The translations under genes were made by a program, and so were the position numbers. From Lederbergia citrisecunda (GTDB lineage Bacteria; Bacillota; Bacilli; Bacillales; Bacillaceae_C): a stretch of DNA of 64,000 bases. Each line of letters begins with the position of its first letter. Positions within the stretch are counted from its first letter, which is position 1. This document shows positions 9,978-18,552 of this stretch, piece after piece. The stretch lies in the NCBI RefSeq assembly GCF_018343695.1, contig NZ_JAGYPJ010000001.1, positions 186,001 through 250,000 of the forward strand. The letters are read 5' to 3'. The notes under the pieces were generated by a model. It had not been told where the DNA came from. It worked only from the letters and a program-made list of their open reading frames with translations, and made no database searches.

Positions 9978-10693
9978 GCGGAACGATCCAAAATAGAGAG
10001 GCCTTCCTGACTAAAATTGCAGAACGATTAGGTAGGAATCGTTTCCTTACTAATGTCGAAAGACCAAAATGGAGCTATCATCCACAAGATGCTGTTTTTA
10101 AAGATGCAGATTCCAACGAGCTCCTTGAAGCATTGAAAACTCAGTGTACAAAAATACACACTGATTTAATTGAAACGAATAAAGCGGAATTGATTGAAAC
10201 TATACGTACGATTGTTTCTGAATATGGTGGAGGGCCGATCGTAGCTTGGAAAGACTCCAGATTTGAAGAATATGGGCTTTCACCACTGTTTAATAACATA
10301 TGGCCATCAGAAAATACAGAAATTCACCAATGGGAGTCAGCTCTGGGTGAAGAAAATATTAAACTAGCCGAAAAGTCGAATATAGGCATAACAATAAGTG
10401 ATATTACTCTAGCGGAATCTGGTACAGCTGTCCTATTCAGTGATAAGGACAAAGGAAGAACCGTTAGTTTTTTACCTCTTAAGTCGATCATCATTATGCC
10501 AAAAAGTTCAATTGTCCCACGAATGACTCAGGCTGCGAGAATCATTAGAGAAAAAATAAAAAGCGGTGAACATCTTCCTTCTTGTATAAATTTTATAACA
10601 GGACCAAGTAACTCTGCAGATATTGAAATGAATCTTGTAGTTGGAGTGCATGGACCGGTAAAAGCTGCATATATAGTAATAGAAGATTTATAG
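9974..10693 (+). CDS. lutC: L-lactate utilisation protein LutC
   Basis: A 239-residue LUD-domain protein. The conserved block is [18 protein letters not shown] followed by [16 protein letters not shown], and the C-terminus [19 protein letters not shown] is diagnostic for LutC/YkgG. The first codon overlaps the lutB stop (ATGA), so translation is probably coupled. Third subunit of the LutABC lactate oxidation system. Confidence 0.94.
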   Translation: MSGTIQNREAFLTKIAERLGRNRFLTNVERPKWSYHPQDAVFKDADSNELLEALKTQCTKIHTDLIETNKAELIETIRTIVSEYGGGPIVAWKDSRFEEYGLSPLFNNIWPSENTEIHQWESALGEENIKLAEKSNIGITISDITLAESGTAVLFSDKDKGRTVSFLPLKSIIIMPKSSIVPRMTQAARIIREKIKSGEHLPSCINFITGPSNSADIEMNLVVGVHGPVKAAYIVIEDL

Positions 10694-10791
10694 ATTTTTG
10701 TTCAATTAGAAAGTAAATTTTAATACAATATTCGATGAGGAGTGAGGACGGAAAAAACGAATCAATGTTGAAAGCCCAGGTTAGTCAAATC

Positions 10792-10837
10792 GTTGAAGGT
10801 CCTAAACCTTCAACACCTTAAAAGGTTATCAGAACTT
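10792..10837 (+). terminator. Terminator-like hairpins after lutC
   Basis: GTTGAAGGT (10792-10800) pairs perfectly with ACCTTCAAC (10806-10814). A second, weaker stem AAAAGGTT/AACTTTTT with a T-run follows at about 10818-10837. Either or both could end the lutABC transcript. Confidence 0.6.
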
Positions 10838-10871
10838 TTTTAAAAAAATCAACATTCATACGAGGATTCGA

Positions 10872-10940
10872 TTGAATTGAATAGCATGATTGTGCTATTC
10901 TTAAACTTAATAAGGGCACTGGAGAAAGAAACTTATTAAG
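10872..10940 (+). promoter_or_regulatory. Promoter and operator region of the ROK regulator gene
   Basis: TTGAAT (10872-10877), an 18-bp spacer and TATTCT (10896-10901). A perfect 8-bp inverted repeat GAATAGCA/TGCTATTC (10879-10900) covers the spacer and -10 region. Downstream, AAACTTAATAAG plus GGCACTGGAGAAAGA (10903-10929) recurs at the importer promoter (18447-18473). CTTAATAAG (10906-10914) and its inverse CTTATTAAG (10932-10940) face each other, and another such pair lies inside the coding start (10989-11009). This looks like an autoregulatory operator. Confidence 0.65.
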
Positions 10941-10961
10941 CGATTTCAATGGAAGGAGATT

Positions 10962-12170
10962 ATGTTGAAAAGGACAGGTGACCTACAACTTATTAAGGAA
11001 CTTAATAAGTCAATCATTTTAGATGTTATTCGTAAAAATGGCCCCATCTCAAGGGCAGAGATTGCTAAAAAAATTAACATAAGCCCTACAACTGTTACAT
11101 CTGCGGTTAGTGATCTTATTCGCGATTCTCTTGTAGTAGAAGGAGGAACAGGAGAATCAAGCGGCGGAAGAAAGCCGATTTTAGTGCAATTGAATCCTGA
11201 TGTTTGTTTTCTAATTGGTGTTGCCATCGATGCTTCCAAAATTACGATTGCTGAATTGAATTTAAATGCAAAAGTAAAAAGAAAAGAAGTGCATTCTTTA
11301 GAAGAGAATGTAGATTATGATTTGAGTAGTGAATTAATTTTAATGATCGAACACTTCTTTAAAAAATGTAAAAATCTTAATGATTGTCTTGGTATCTCGA
11401 TCACCATTCAAGGAATTGTTGATTCCGAAAAAGGAATTGTAGCCTATAATCCAAAACTCAAAATTGATAATCTTCCTTTAAAGAACGCAATAGAAGATGC
11501 GTTTAATATTCCAACTTACATAGATAATGATACGAATGGAAGTTTACTTGCGGAAAAGGGTTTTGGGAATTATCAACAATCTAAAAACCTAATATATGTG
11601 ACGATCGGCGATGGCGTTGGTGCAAGCATACTTGTAAATGATTCAATTTTCCGTGGATTCCATGGGGGAGCCGGTGAGTTCGGGCATACAACGATTGATT
11701 ATAAAGGTGCTCCATGTACTTGTGGAAACGTCGGCTGCCTCGAAAATTATATAAGCTGGCGTACCATTTATATTCGGATTGTTTCGGAAATTATGGCAGG
11801 AAAGGAATCCCTTTTAGTAGAAGAAGTAAAAGGAGACTTTTCAAAAATAACTCCAGAAATATTCCGAAAAGCAATTTATTACGGGGATGAGTTAGCAAAG
11901 TCCATTTTGGATGATGTGGCATTTTATCTCGGCACAGGCATAGTTAATCTCATTCATTTATTTAATCCAGAAAGGATTATTCTTGGTGGAGAACTGGCAT
12001 TTGAAAATCCTCTTTTAATCCAAAAGGTGAATGAGCATATTTCTCACTACGCCCTGCAAACGCATACACGTGGTGTTAAAGTGTTTCCAAGTTCTTTCGG
12101 AAATGATTCAGAGGTGGTTGGCTCCGCATCGCTATTACTTCATGAGTTATTTCATTTTACATTAAAATAA
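10962..12170 (+). CDS. ROK-family transcriptional repressor
   Basis: A 402-residue protein. The N-terminal MarR-like winged HTH (GPISRAEIAKKINISPTTVTSAVSDLI, residues about 24-50) is followed by a ROK sugar-kinase-like domain with DNDTNGSLLAEKG, a GDGVGAS phosphate-loop region and the zinc motif CTCGNVGCLENYIS (near residue 247). These features match the XylR/NagC type, which binds DNA without ligand and is released by a sugar. The ATG has AAGGAG 6 nt upstream. It is the first gene of the locus, 24 bp before the first TIM-barrel gene. The ligand is unknown. Inverted CTTAATAAG sites in and before its start suggest autoregulation. Confidence 0.9.
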   Translation: MLKRTGDLQLIKELNKSIILDVIRKNGPISRAEIAKKINISPTTVTSAVSDLIRDSLVVEGGTGESSGGRKPILVQLNPDVCFLIGVAIDASKITIAELNLNAKVKRKEVHSLEENVDYDLSSELILMIEHFFKKCKNLNDCLGISITIQGIVDSEKGIVAYNPKLKIDNLPLKNAIEDAFNIPTYIDNDTNGSLLAEKGFGNYQQSKNLIYVTIGDGVGASILVNDSIFRGFHGGAGEFGHTTIDYKGAPCTCGNVGCLENYISWRTIYIRIVSEIMAGKESLLVEEVKGDFSKITPEIFRKAIYYGDELAKSILDDVAFYLGTGIVNLIHLFNPERIILGGELAFENPLLIQKVNEHISHYALQTHTRGVKVFPSSFGNDSEVVGSASLLLHELFHFTLK

Positions 12171-12194
12171 GGAATTATTTTAAGGAGGGGTATT

Positions 12195-13016
12195 ATGCTA
12201 AAAAGTATCAATCAATGGTGTTATCCCGAAGGAACGCCGATTGAAAAAGTGTTTGAGTATAGTAGAAATGCGGGTTTTGATGCTGTCGAACTTAATTTAA
12301 ACGAGGCTGGCGGCGTAGGATTAACAGTGGAAACAACAAAAGAAGAAGCTGAAAAAATCCTTGCTCTTGCCAAAGAATATGAACTGCAGCTTAGAAGCTT
12401 GTCTACATCCCTGCTTTGGAAAACTCCTTTGAGCTCACCTGATGAAAGTGTGAGAAGAGAAGGAATACGTGTTGTTGAGAAAATGTTGGAAATAGCTAGT
12501 TTCATAGGAATAGACACGATTTTACTAGTACCTGGAGCAGTGTCTAAAGAAGTTTCTTATGATGAATGTTATGAAAGAAGTCAGGAAGCAATTAAGCAAA
12601 TCATTCCTATTGCTGAAAAATTTAGCGTCAAAATTGGTATAGAAAATGTTTGGAATAAATTTTTACTTTCTCCACTTGAGATGGCCAGATATATTGATGA
12701 GCTTGATTCAGAGTACATTGGTGCTTATTTTGACGTTGGGAATGTATTACAATTCGGTTTCCCAGAACAATGGATCAAAATTTTAGGAAAAAGAATTTTT
12801 AAAGTCCATGTGAAAGACTTTAGTACAAGTGTTGGAAATATTACAGGTTTCGTCCCCTTACTTGCAGGAGATGTTGATTGGAAATCGGTAAAAAATGCAC
12901 TTGAACAGATTGGGTACAAAGATACTCTTACTGCGGAGCTTTCACCTTATGCCTTGTGCCCAAGTACTTTAGCGGATGATACTGCACGTCATTTAGACGT
13001 TATTCTAAGAGCATAG
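12195..13016 (+). CDS. Sugar (phosphate) isomerase/epimerase, xylose-isomerase-like TIM barrel
   Basis: A 273-residue AP-endonuclease-2-type TIM barrel. Likely divalent-metal ligands are Glu in KIGIENVWN, Asp in AYFDVGNV, His in KVHVKDF and Glu in LTAELSPY. The closest named relatives by motif are UlaE/SgbU L-ribulose/xylulose-5-phosphate 3-epimerases and hydroxypyruvate isomerase-like proteins, but the same fold also serves 3-keto-sugar epimerases such as E. coli YcjR. Strong AAGGAGGGG ribosome site. It lies between the ROK gene and four oxidoreductases, so it probably isomerises a product of those enzymes. Confidence 0.82.
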   Translation: MLKSINQWCYPEGTPIEKVFEYSRNAGFDAVELNLNEAGGVGLTVETTKEEAEKILALAKEYELQLRSLSTSLLWKTPLSSPDESVRREGIRVVEKMLEIASFIGIDTILLVPGAVSKEVSYDECYERSQEAIKQIIPIAEKFSVKIGIENVWNKFLLSPLEMARYIDELDSEYIGAYFDVGNVLQFGFPEQWIKILGKRIFKVHVKDFSTSVGNITGFVPLLAGDVDWKSVKNALEQIGYKDTLTAELSPYALCPSTLADDTARHLDVILRA

Positions 13017-13028
13017 GAGAGCGAAAAT

Positions 13029-14003
13029 ATGGACAAAGTTAAAGTTGGTTTTGTTGGTGTTGGAGGAATTGCCTCTGTCCACTTAAAGAATGTCTCAGAA
13101 AATGAACATGCTGAAATTGTAGCCGTTTGCGATATTAATGAAGAAAATGCAAAAAAACAAGGTGAAGCATATAACGCTTCGATCTATACTGATTTTGATT
13201 TAATGTTGGAAAATGAACATTTAGATGCACTATTTTTAAGCATCCCTCCATTCGCACACGGTGAGATTGAGGAAAAAGCAGTTCAAAAAGGGATTCATTT
13301 ATTTGTTGAAAAGCCAGTAGAACTTGATCTTGAAGTTGCCAAGAAAAAAGCAAATGCTATTCGTGAATCAGGCGTGATAAATGCATCTGGGTATTGTCTC
13401 CGTTATTTGGATACGATTCAAAAGGCGAAGGAGTATTTAGCTGATAAAAAGATTGCTATGGTAAGAGGTCAATATATTTCTAGCTTCGTTCAAACACCAT
13501 GGTACCGTATTATGAGCAAATCAGGCGGCCAATTAGTTGAGCAATCTACTCACGTTATGGACTTAATGACTTACCTTGCCGGAGATATCGAAAAAGTAAG
13601 TGCCAATATGTCACTTCAAGTAATGGATGATATCGAACATATTGATATCCCAGATGTAACATCTGTTAACGTTACGTTTTCATCTGGTGCAGTAGGACAT
13701 TTAGACAGTTCTTTTACGCAACCTGATCACCGCATGGGGGTTGAAGTATTAGGTCGTGACTTCCGTGTTGAATTAGTTGGAACAAATCTTAAAATTGTTG
13801 AAAAAGATGATACAGAAACGATCGAATCAAAGGTTGATTTTTACGAAGTTCAGGATCGTGCTTTCATTGAAGCTGTAAGAACAAAAAACCAAGACTTAAT
13901 CTTAGCTTCATATGAAGATGGTTTGAAAACATTAGCTGTGACTCTTGCTGCTAATCAATCAAATCAAGAAGATAAAGCGATTAGATTAGCAGATTTTAAC
14001 TAA
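13029..14003 (+). CDS. Gfo/Idh/MocA-family NAD(P)-dependent oxidoreductase (1)
   Basis: A 324-residue protein with an N-terminal Rossmann domain (GFVGVGGIASVHLKN), the catalytic-Lys motif EKPVEL near residue 98 and the C-terminal substrate domain with SGGQLVEQSTHVMDLMTYLAG, whose Asp/His positions usually complete the active site. It starts 12 bp after the preceding gene behind AGGAGAG. Family members oxidise or reduce hydroxyl groups of sugars, inositols or sugar acids; the substrate cannot be read from the sequence. Confidence 0.88.
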   Translation: MDKVKVGFVGVGGIASVHLKNVSENEHAEIVAVCDINEENAKKQGEAYNASIYTDFDLMLENEHLDALFLSIPPFAHGEIEEKAVQKGIHLFVEKPVELDLEVAKKKANAIRESGVINASGYCLRYLDTIQKAKEYLADKKIAMVRGQYISSFVQTPWYRIMSKSGGQLVEQSTHVMDLMTYLAGDIEKVSANMSLQVMDDIEHIDIPDVTSVNVTFSSGAVGHLDSSFTQPDHRMGVEVLGRDFRVELVGTNLKIVEKDDTETIESKVDFYEVQDRAFIEAVRTKNQDLILASYEDGLKTLAVTLAANQSNQEDKAIRLADFN

Positions 14004-14072
14004 TTTTTGCTAAATCGAAAAGTTTGATGATTTTACCAATGTGTCATTGATCATATGTGAGGTGGAAAGTTA

Positions 14073-15044
14073 ATGAAAATAGCAGTAGTGGGCTCAGGGA
14101 AACTTGGGCAAAGACATCTTTCTGCTTGGGCAAAAATCGAGGGAATCGAAATAGTCGGAGTGATTGCCCTAAATCAAGAAAGATTAGATAAAGTAGCTAG
14201 TGAATACGGAACAAAAGCTTTCAATAGTATTGATGAACTAGTTTCAAATACAGAAGTAGATGTAATTGATATTTGTACACCTACTCATACCCATGCTGCT
14301 CTCGTTGTGGAAGCGGCGAATCAAAAGAAGCACATTATTTGTGAAAAACCATTAGCTTTAACGAGTGAAGAAGCGGAAGATATCTTGAAAGTTTGTGCGG
14401 AAAATAATGTTCAATTATTTGTTGGTCAAACTCTTCGTTTCTTCCCAGAATACGTAAATGCAAGAGAACAAGTGAAAAATGGAGCCATAGGAAATCCAGG
14501 TGTCATGAGAATGTCTAGAGGGGTGCCATATCCAGCAAAGGATTCATGGTATATTGATGAGTCAAAAAGCGGCGGACTATTTATGGACCTCGGAGTTCAT
14601 GATTTAGATTGGTTATTATGGACGTTTGGTGATGTAGATAGAGTAATGGCTAAACGTGTAAAACGAAGTGGTTTAGAGTACGGCTTTATTAATCTTAAGA
14701 TGGCTGATGGAACGATTGCACATGTTGAGCTATCTTGGGCAGAGACGAAATTTAAAGCTTCCTTTGAATTGACAGGCGATAAAGGAATGATTACATACAA
14801 TCACGATGACAGCAATCCATTAGTCGTTCAATTCCGTTCAGATGAGAATGTTCAAATACCAAGAAATATGATGGAAAAAGATCCTTACCAACGCCAATTA
14901 GAGCATTTCATCAAATGTATTTCTGGAGAGGCACAACCGATCGTAACGGTGGAAGATGCATTGAAGGTTATTAAGGTTGTTGAAGCTGCTACTAAATCTG
15001 CTGAAGAAGGACAACCTGTCACTCTAGGAAAAGGAGGAAATTAA
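14073..15044 (+). CDS. Gfo/Idh/MocA-family oxidoreductase (2)
   Basis: A 323-residue protein with a typical NAD(P) fold (VVGSGKLGQRHLSAW), ICEKPLALTSEEA with the catalytic Lys near residue 94, and GGLFMDLGVHDLDWLLWTFG carrying the Asp-x-x-x-His pair. A GAGGTGG ribosome site precedes the ATG. It is not a recent duplicate of its neighbours: the N- and C-terminal motifs differ clearly from genes 13029 and 15046, which suggests different steps or different substrates. Confidence 0.88.
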   Translation: MKIAVVGSGKLGQRHLSAWAKIEGIEIVGVIALNQERLDKVASEYGTKAFNSIDELVSNTEVDVIDICTPTHTHAALVVEAANQKKHIICEKPLALTSEEAEDILKVCAENNVQLFVGQTLRFFPEYVNAREQVKNGAIGNPGVMRMSRGVPYPAKDSWYIDESKSGGLFMDLGVHDLDWLLWTFGDVDRVMAKRVKRSGLEYGFINLKMADGTIAHVELSWAETKFKASFELTGDKGMITYNHDDSNPLVVQFRSDENVQIPRNMMEKDPYQRQLEHFIKCISGEAQPIVTVEDALKVIKVVEAATKSAEEGQPVTLGKGGN

Positions 15045-15045
15045 C

Positions 15046-16026
15046 ATGAAAGTCGGCATCATTAGTTTTGCTCATATGCATGCACATAGTTATGCTACGC
15101 ATTTAGTCCATCATCCTGAAACGGAATTAGCGTATATTTGGGATGAAGATGCAGGCCGCGGACAAGAAATGGCTGATCATTTTGGCTGCAAATACGTATC
15201 AAGTCTAGATGAGTTTCTTAGTACAGATATTGATGCAGTCGTGATTTGCTCCGAAAATGCTAAACATAAGGAACATGTTGTCAAATCTGCAAGGGCTAAA
15301 AAACATATTTTATGTGAAAAACCGATCGCCACAGAAATCGAAGATGCAAAAGAAATGATCAGCGTTTGTGAAGAAGAAGGAGTTATCCTTCAAATTGCAT
15401 ATCCAGTTCGATTTGCTCCAGGATTCCAAAAGGCGAAAGAGTTAATTAATTCCGGAGCTCTTGGTGAAATTGTTGCCATCAATGGAACGAACCACGGCAA
15501 AATGCCTGGTGGTTGGTTTATAGAAAAGGAATTATCAGGAGGTGGCGCTGCGACTGATCATATCGTACATCTCATGGATATCATTCGTTGGGTTCTTAAC
15601 GATGAAGTAAAAAGCGTATATGCAGAACTCGATAGAAGATTTTATGATATCGATGTAGAAGATTGCGGAATGGTTGCGTTGGAACTGGAATCTGGAGTCA
15701 TCGTTTCCATTGATCCAAGCTGGTCAAGACCACAGACGTTCCCAACATGGGGAGATGCGATCATCAACTTTATCGGGACAAAAGGAAACTTACAGGTTGA
15801 TGCGTTTAAACAACATTCTGTTTATTATAACGACGCCTCTAAGGAAATTTCTCAACTTCCTTTTGCCGAAGATATGGATGAAGGACTCGTTAACGACTTT
15901 ATCGCAAGCATAAAAGAAGGAAGAGAACCATCCATTACAGGTACTGACGGCTTACGAACACTAGAAGTCGTAAAGGCAGCTTACGAATCATTTGAAAAAG
16001 GCAAAGCTGTATTAGTGAATAGATAG
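15046..16026 (+). CDS. Gfo/Idh/MocA-family oxidoreductase (3) with altered nucleotide loop
   Basis: A 326-residue protein that begins 1 bp after the previous stop behind AAGGAGG. The usual GxGxxG loop is replaced by GIISFAHMHAHSY; this SFAHxHA variant is seen in a subset of the family. CEKPIAT supplies the catalytic Lys and GGGAATDHIVHLMDIIRW the active-site region. Because the dinucleotide loop is altered, tightly held or different cofactor use is possible. It is followed by two repeat elements that separate it from the next gene. Confidence 0.85.
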   Translation: MKVGIISFAHMHAHSYATHLVHHPETELAYIWDEDAGRGQEMADHFGCKYVSSLDEFLSTDIDAVVICSENAKHKEHVVKSARAKKHILCEKPIATEIEDAKEMISVCEEEGVILQIAYPVRFAPGFQKAKELINSGALGEIVAINGTNHGKMPGGWFIEKELSGGGAATDHIVHLMDIIRWVLNDEVKSVYAELDRRFYDIDVEDCGMVALELESGVIVSIDPSWSRPQTFPTWGDAIINFIGTKGNLQVDAFKQHSVYYNDASKEISQLPFAEDMDEGLVNDFIASIKEGREPSITGTDGLRTLEVVKAAYESFEKGKAVLVNR

Positions 16027-16027
16027 C

Positions 16028-16178
16028 ATGAAAAGCGGAAGCGCCTGCCCAACGACGTACAAACTTCACAGCCTTCGACTGAGATAAAGGAAACACGACG
16101 AGGAACGAGTCGATGTTGACTTATCGTAGGGAAAAGGCGAAGAAGTTTGCTAGTCGATAGGCGCTATAGCTAGACAAA
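16028..16178. repeat. Dispersed structured repeat, family A, copy 1
   Basis: About 145 bp, starting AAAAGCGGAAGCGCCTG and ending near TAGTCGATAGGCGCT. AGCGCCT/AGGCGCT and CAAACTTC/GAAGTTTG can pair across the element, with an inner hairpin CGAC-GTCG. Copies lie at 16180-16318, 22471-22616 and, inverted and decayed, at 36719-36832. Confidence 0.85.
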
Positions 16179-16179
16179 G

Positions 16180-16318
16180 AAAAGCGGAAGCGCCTGCCCA
16201 ACGACGTACAAACTTCACAGCCTTCGACTGAGATAAAGGAAACACGATGAGCATGATTATGCGAATCGATGTGGACTTATCGTAGCGAAAAGGTGAAGAA
16301 GTTTGCTAGACAGCTGAA
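16180..16318. repeat. Dispersed structured repeat, family A, copy 2
   Basis: A direct tandem neighbour of copy 1 with an identical 5' half. The inner hairpin is longer and different (CGATGAGCAT...ATGCGAATCG) but still pairs, and the outer GCGCT end is lost. It lies between genes 15046 and 16350. Confidence 0.85.
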
Positions 16319-16349
16319 AATAAATATACATCCATAAGAGGTGGACAAA

Positions 16350-17213
16350 ATGAAAATTGGATTAAGTTCATACAGTTTATACCAAGCGATCAACTCCGGA
16401 GAAATGACGATTTTAGATGCTATTCAGTGGGTGGCAGATAATGGTGGGGAGCATATCGAGATTGTTCCTCTTGGATTTAGCCTAGATGATAATGATGAGC
16501 TCATTGAACAAATTAAAGAAAAAGCACAAAGTGTAGGCATCGAGCTTTCCCATTATTTAATTGGAGCTAACTTTTTAACTGAAACAAAAGAAGCCTTTGA
16601 TGCTGAAATTGAAAGAGTAAAAAAACAAGTTGATATTGCGAATGCTCTCGGAATTAAATTCATGAGACATGATGTAGCTTGGCGTGCACCTAGCGACACA
16701 TCAATTGTTCAATTTGAAAAAGATCTCCCTGCAATCGTAGATGCTTGCCAACAAATTGCTGATTATGCAGCTCAATACGGCATTACGACGAGCATTGAAA
16801 ACCATGGTTTCCATGTTCAAGCAAGTGACCGTGTTCTTCGTCTGTTGAATGAAGTGAATCGTGACAATTTTAAAACGACAGTTGATATCGGCAACTTCTT
16901 ATGTGCTGACGAAAATCCGGTATCTGCAGTGAAGAAAAATATTAGTCATGCATCAGTAGTTCATTTTAAAGATTTTTACATTCGCCCATCATATCAAAAC
17001 CCTGGCGACGGATTTTTCCAATCAATTGCTGGAAATTATTTAAGAGGTGCGATTGTAGGCCAAGGCGATATTGATATGAGAGAAATTGTAGGAATCGTTA
17101 AAAATTCTGGATTTGATGGATACATTTCAATCGAATTCGAAGGAATGGAAGAATGTAAGCAAGCGTCAAAAATAGCTTTAAATAATGTTCGTAGATTATT
17201 TGAGGAAGCATAG
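16350..17213 (+). CDS. Sugar isomerase/epimerase, xylose-isomerase-like TIM barrel (2)
   Basis: A 287-residue protein with the metal-site pattern of this fold: ITTSIENHGFH (Glu), TTVDIGNFL (Asp), VVHFKDFYIRP (His) and ISIEFEGMEE (Glu). It differs clearly from the protein at 12195, so the locus has two distinct isomerase-type enzymes. AGAGGTGG is spaced 5 nt before the ATG at 16350, so the upstream GTG at 16341 is rejected because it lies in the ribosome site. The next oxidoreductase follows after 12 bp with its ribosome site overlapping this stop. Confidence 0.85.
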   Translation: MKIGLSSYSLYQAINSGEMTILDAIQWVADNGGEHIEIVPLGFSLDDNDELIEQIKEKAQSVGIELSHYLIGANFLTETKEAFDAEIERVKKQVDIANALGIKFMRHDVAWRAPSDTSIVQFEKDLPAIVDACQQIADYAAQYGITTSIENHGFHVQASDRVLRLLNEVNRDNFKTTVDIGNFLCADENPVSAVKKNISHASVVHFKDFYIRPSYQNPGDGFFQSIAGNYLRGAIVGQGDIDMREIVGIVKNSGFDGYISIEFEGMEECKQASKIALNNVRRLFEEA

Positions 17214-17225
17214 GAGGAAATGTAC

Positions 17226-18287
17226 ATGAGTAAATTAAAAATTGGTGTCATCGGAGCGGGTTCCATTTCAGAAGCGCATTTAGGAGCGTATGTTAACAAC
17301 AATAAAGTGGAACTTTATGCAATTTGTGATTTAAATGAACAAAGAGCAAAAGAAAAAGCTGAAAAATATGGCGCGAAAAAAGTTTATGTTGATTACAATG
17401 ATTTAATGAATGACCCAGAAGTGGATGCTGTAAGCATTTGTACTTGGAACAACACTCATGCTGAAATTGCTACTGCGGCAGTAAATAGCGGCAAGCACGT
17501 TCTTGTAGAAAAACCAATGACAACAAACGTTGAAAAAGCATTGAAGCTTGAAGAAGCTGTGAAAAACAGCGGAAAGAAACTACAGGTTGGATTCGTAAGA
17601 AGATATGCTTCCAACACACAAGTATTGAAAAAGTTCATTGATAATGATGACCTAGGTGAAATTTACTTTACAAAAGCTACATGTATTCGCCGACTTGGAA
17701 ACCCTGGTGGTTGGTTCTCTGATGTTGAAAGATCAGGTGGTGGACCATTAATTGATATCGGTGTACACGTTATTGATGTTCTATGGTATTTAATGGGACG
17801 TCCAAAAGTAAAATCTATTTCCGGAAATACGTACAATAAACTAGGTAACCGTAAAAATATTAAAAATCTATCTTTCTATCAAGCTGCAGATTATGATCCA
17901 GAAAAAAATACAGTAGAAGATATGGCAAATGCGTTGATCCGCTTCGAAAATGGAGCTTCTATGCTTGTGGATGTCAGCTTTACGCTTCATGCTAAAAAGG
18001 ATGAAATTGCAATAAAGCTTTACGGTACAAAAGGTGGAGCAGAGGTAGAGCCAGAGCTTGCAATAATCTCAGAAAAACATGATACAATCATGAATATGAC
18101 TCCTCAAGTTGATAGCTTAACATTTGATTTTATCGATGGATTCCAAAATGAAATTGATCATTTTGTCGACGTTTGCTTAGGCGAGAAAGAAACATTCAGC
18201 CCAGTACAAGATGGTGTCGAAATGACAAAGATTTTATGTGGTATCTACGAATCAGCACAAAAAGGAAAAGAGATTTATTTCGATTAA
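17226..18287 (+). CDS. Gfo/Idh/MocA-family oxidoreductase (4)
   Basis: A 353-residue protein with the Rossmann loop GVIGAGSISEAHLGAY, VEKPMTTNVEKA (catalytic Lys) and GGGPLIDIGVHVIDVLWYLMG. The C-terminal domain is about 30 residues longer than in the other three oxidoreductases. AGGAGG is 8 nt before the ATG at 17226; an in-frame ATG at 17220 is too close to it. This is the last gene before a strong terminator, so it ends the enzyme operon. Confidence 0.88.
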   Translation: MSKLKIGVIGAGSISEAHLGAYVNNNKVELYAICDLNEQRAKEKAEKYGAKKVYVDYNDLMNDPEVDAVSICTWNNTHAEIATAAVNSGKHVLVEKPMTTNVEKALKLEEAVKNSGKKLQVGFVRRYASNTQVLKKFIDNDDLGEIYFTKATCIRRLGNPGGWFSDVERSGGGPLIDIGVHVIDVLWYLMGRPKVKSISGNTYNKLGNRKNIKNLSFYQAADYDPEKNTVEDMANALIRFENGASMLVDVSFTLHAKKDEIAIKLYGTKGGAEVEPELAIISEKHDTIMNMTPQVDSLTFDFIDGFQNEIDHFVDVCLGEKETFSPVQDGVEMTKILCGIYESAQKGKEIYFD

Positions 18288-18309
18288 TATCTACACAAAG
18301 CATCTTTTT

Positions 18310-18354
18310 AAACGGAAATACGTTCCTGAAAATAGGAATGTATTTCCGTTTTTT
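18310..18354 (+). terminator. Strong Rho-independent terminator after the enzyme operon
   Basis: AAACGGAAATACGTTCCT pairs with AGGAATGTATTTCCGTTT (one G-T pair) around a 6-nt loop, followed by TTTT. This separates the enzyme genes from the importer genes. Confidence 0.9.
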
Positions 18355-18416
18355 CATTGGGATATTGTAGAATGTTGTCTAAAAATCTGAATGTTTTAAA
18401 TATACAGAAAAAAGTA

Positions 18417-18473
18417 TTGAAATTTTTACATCGACTATGGTATTGTAAACTTAATAAAGGCACTGGAGAAAGA
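18417..18473 (+). promoter_or_regulatory. Importer promoter with box shared with the ROK gene promoter
   Basis: TTGAAA (18417-18422), an 18-bp spacer and TATTGT (18441-18446), then AAACTTAATAAA plus GGCACTGGAGAAAGA (18447-18473). The box matches 26 of 27 bases of that at 10903-10929 and lies at nearly the same distance from the -10 element, so it should span the transcription start. Control by the ROK protein is the simplest reading. Confidence 0.68.
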
Positions 18474-18552
18474 TAGTATGAAAGTCTTATGGAGAGGAGA
18501 AATATACGCGAAAATACTCATGTAATTCCGAAATATTAAAAGGGGTGAAGTG

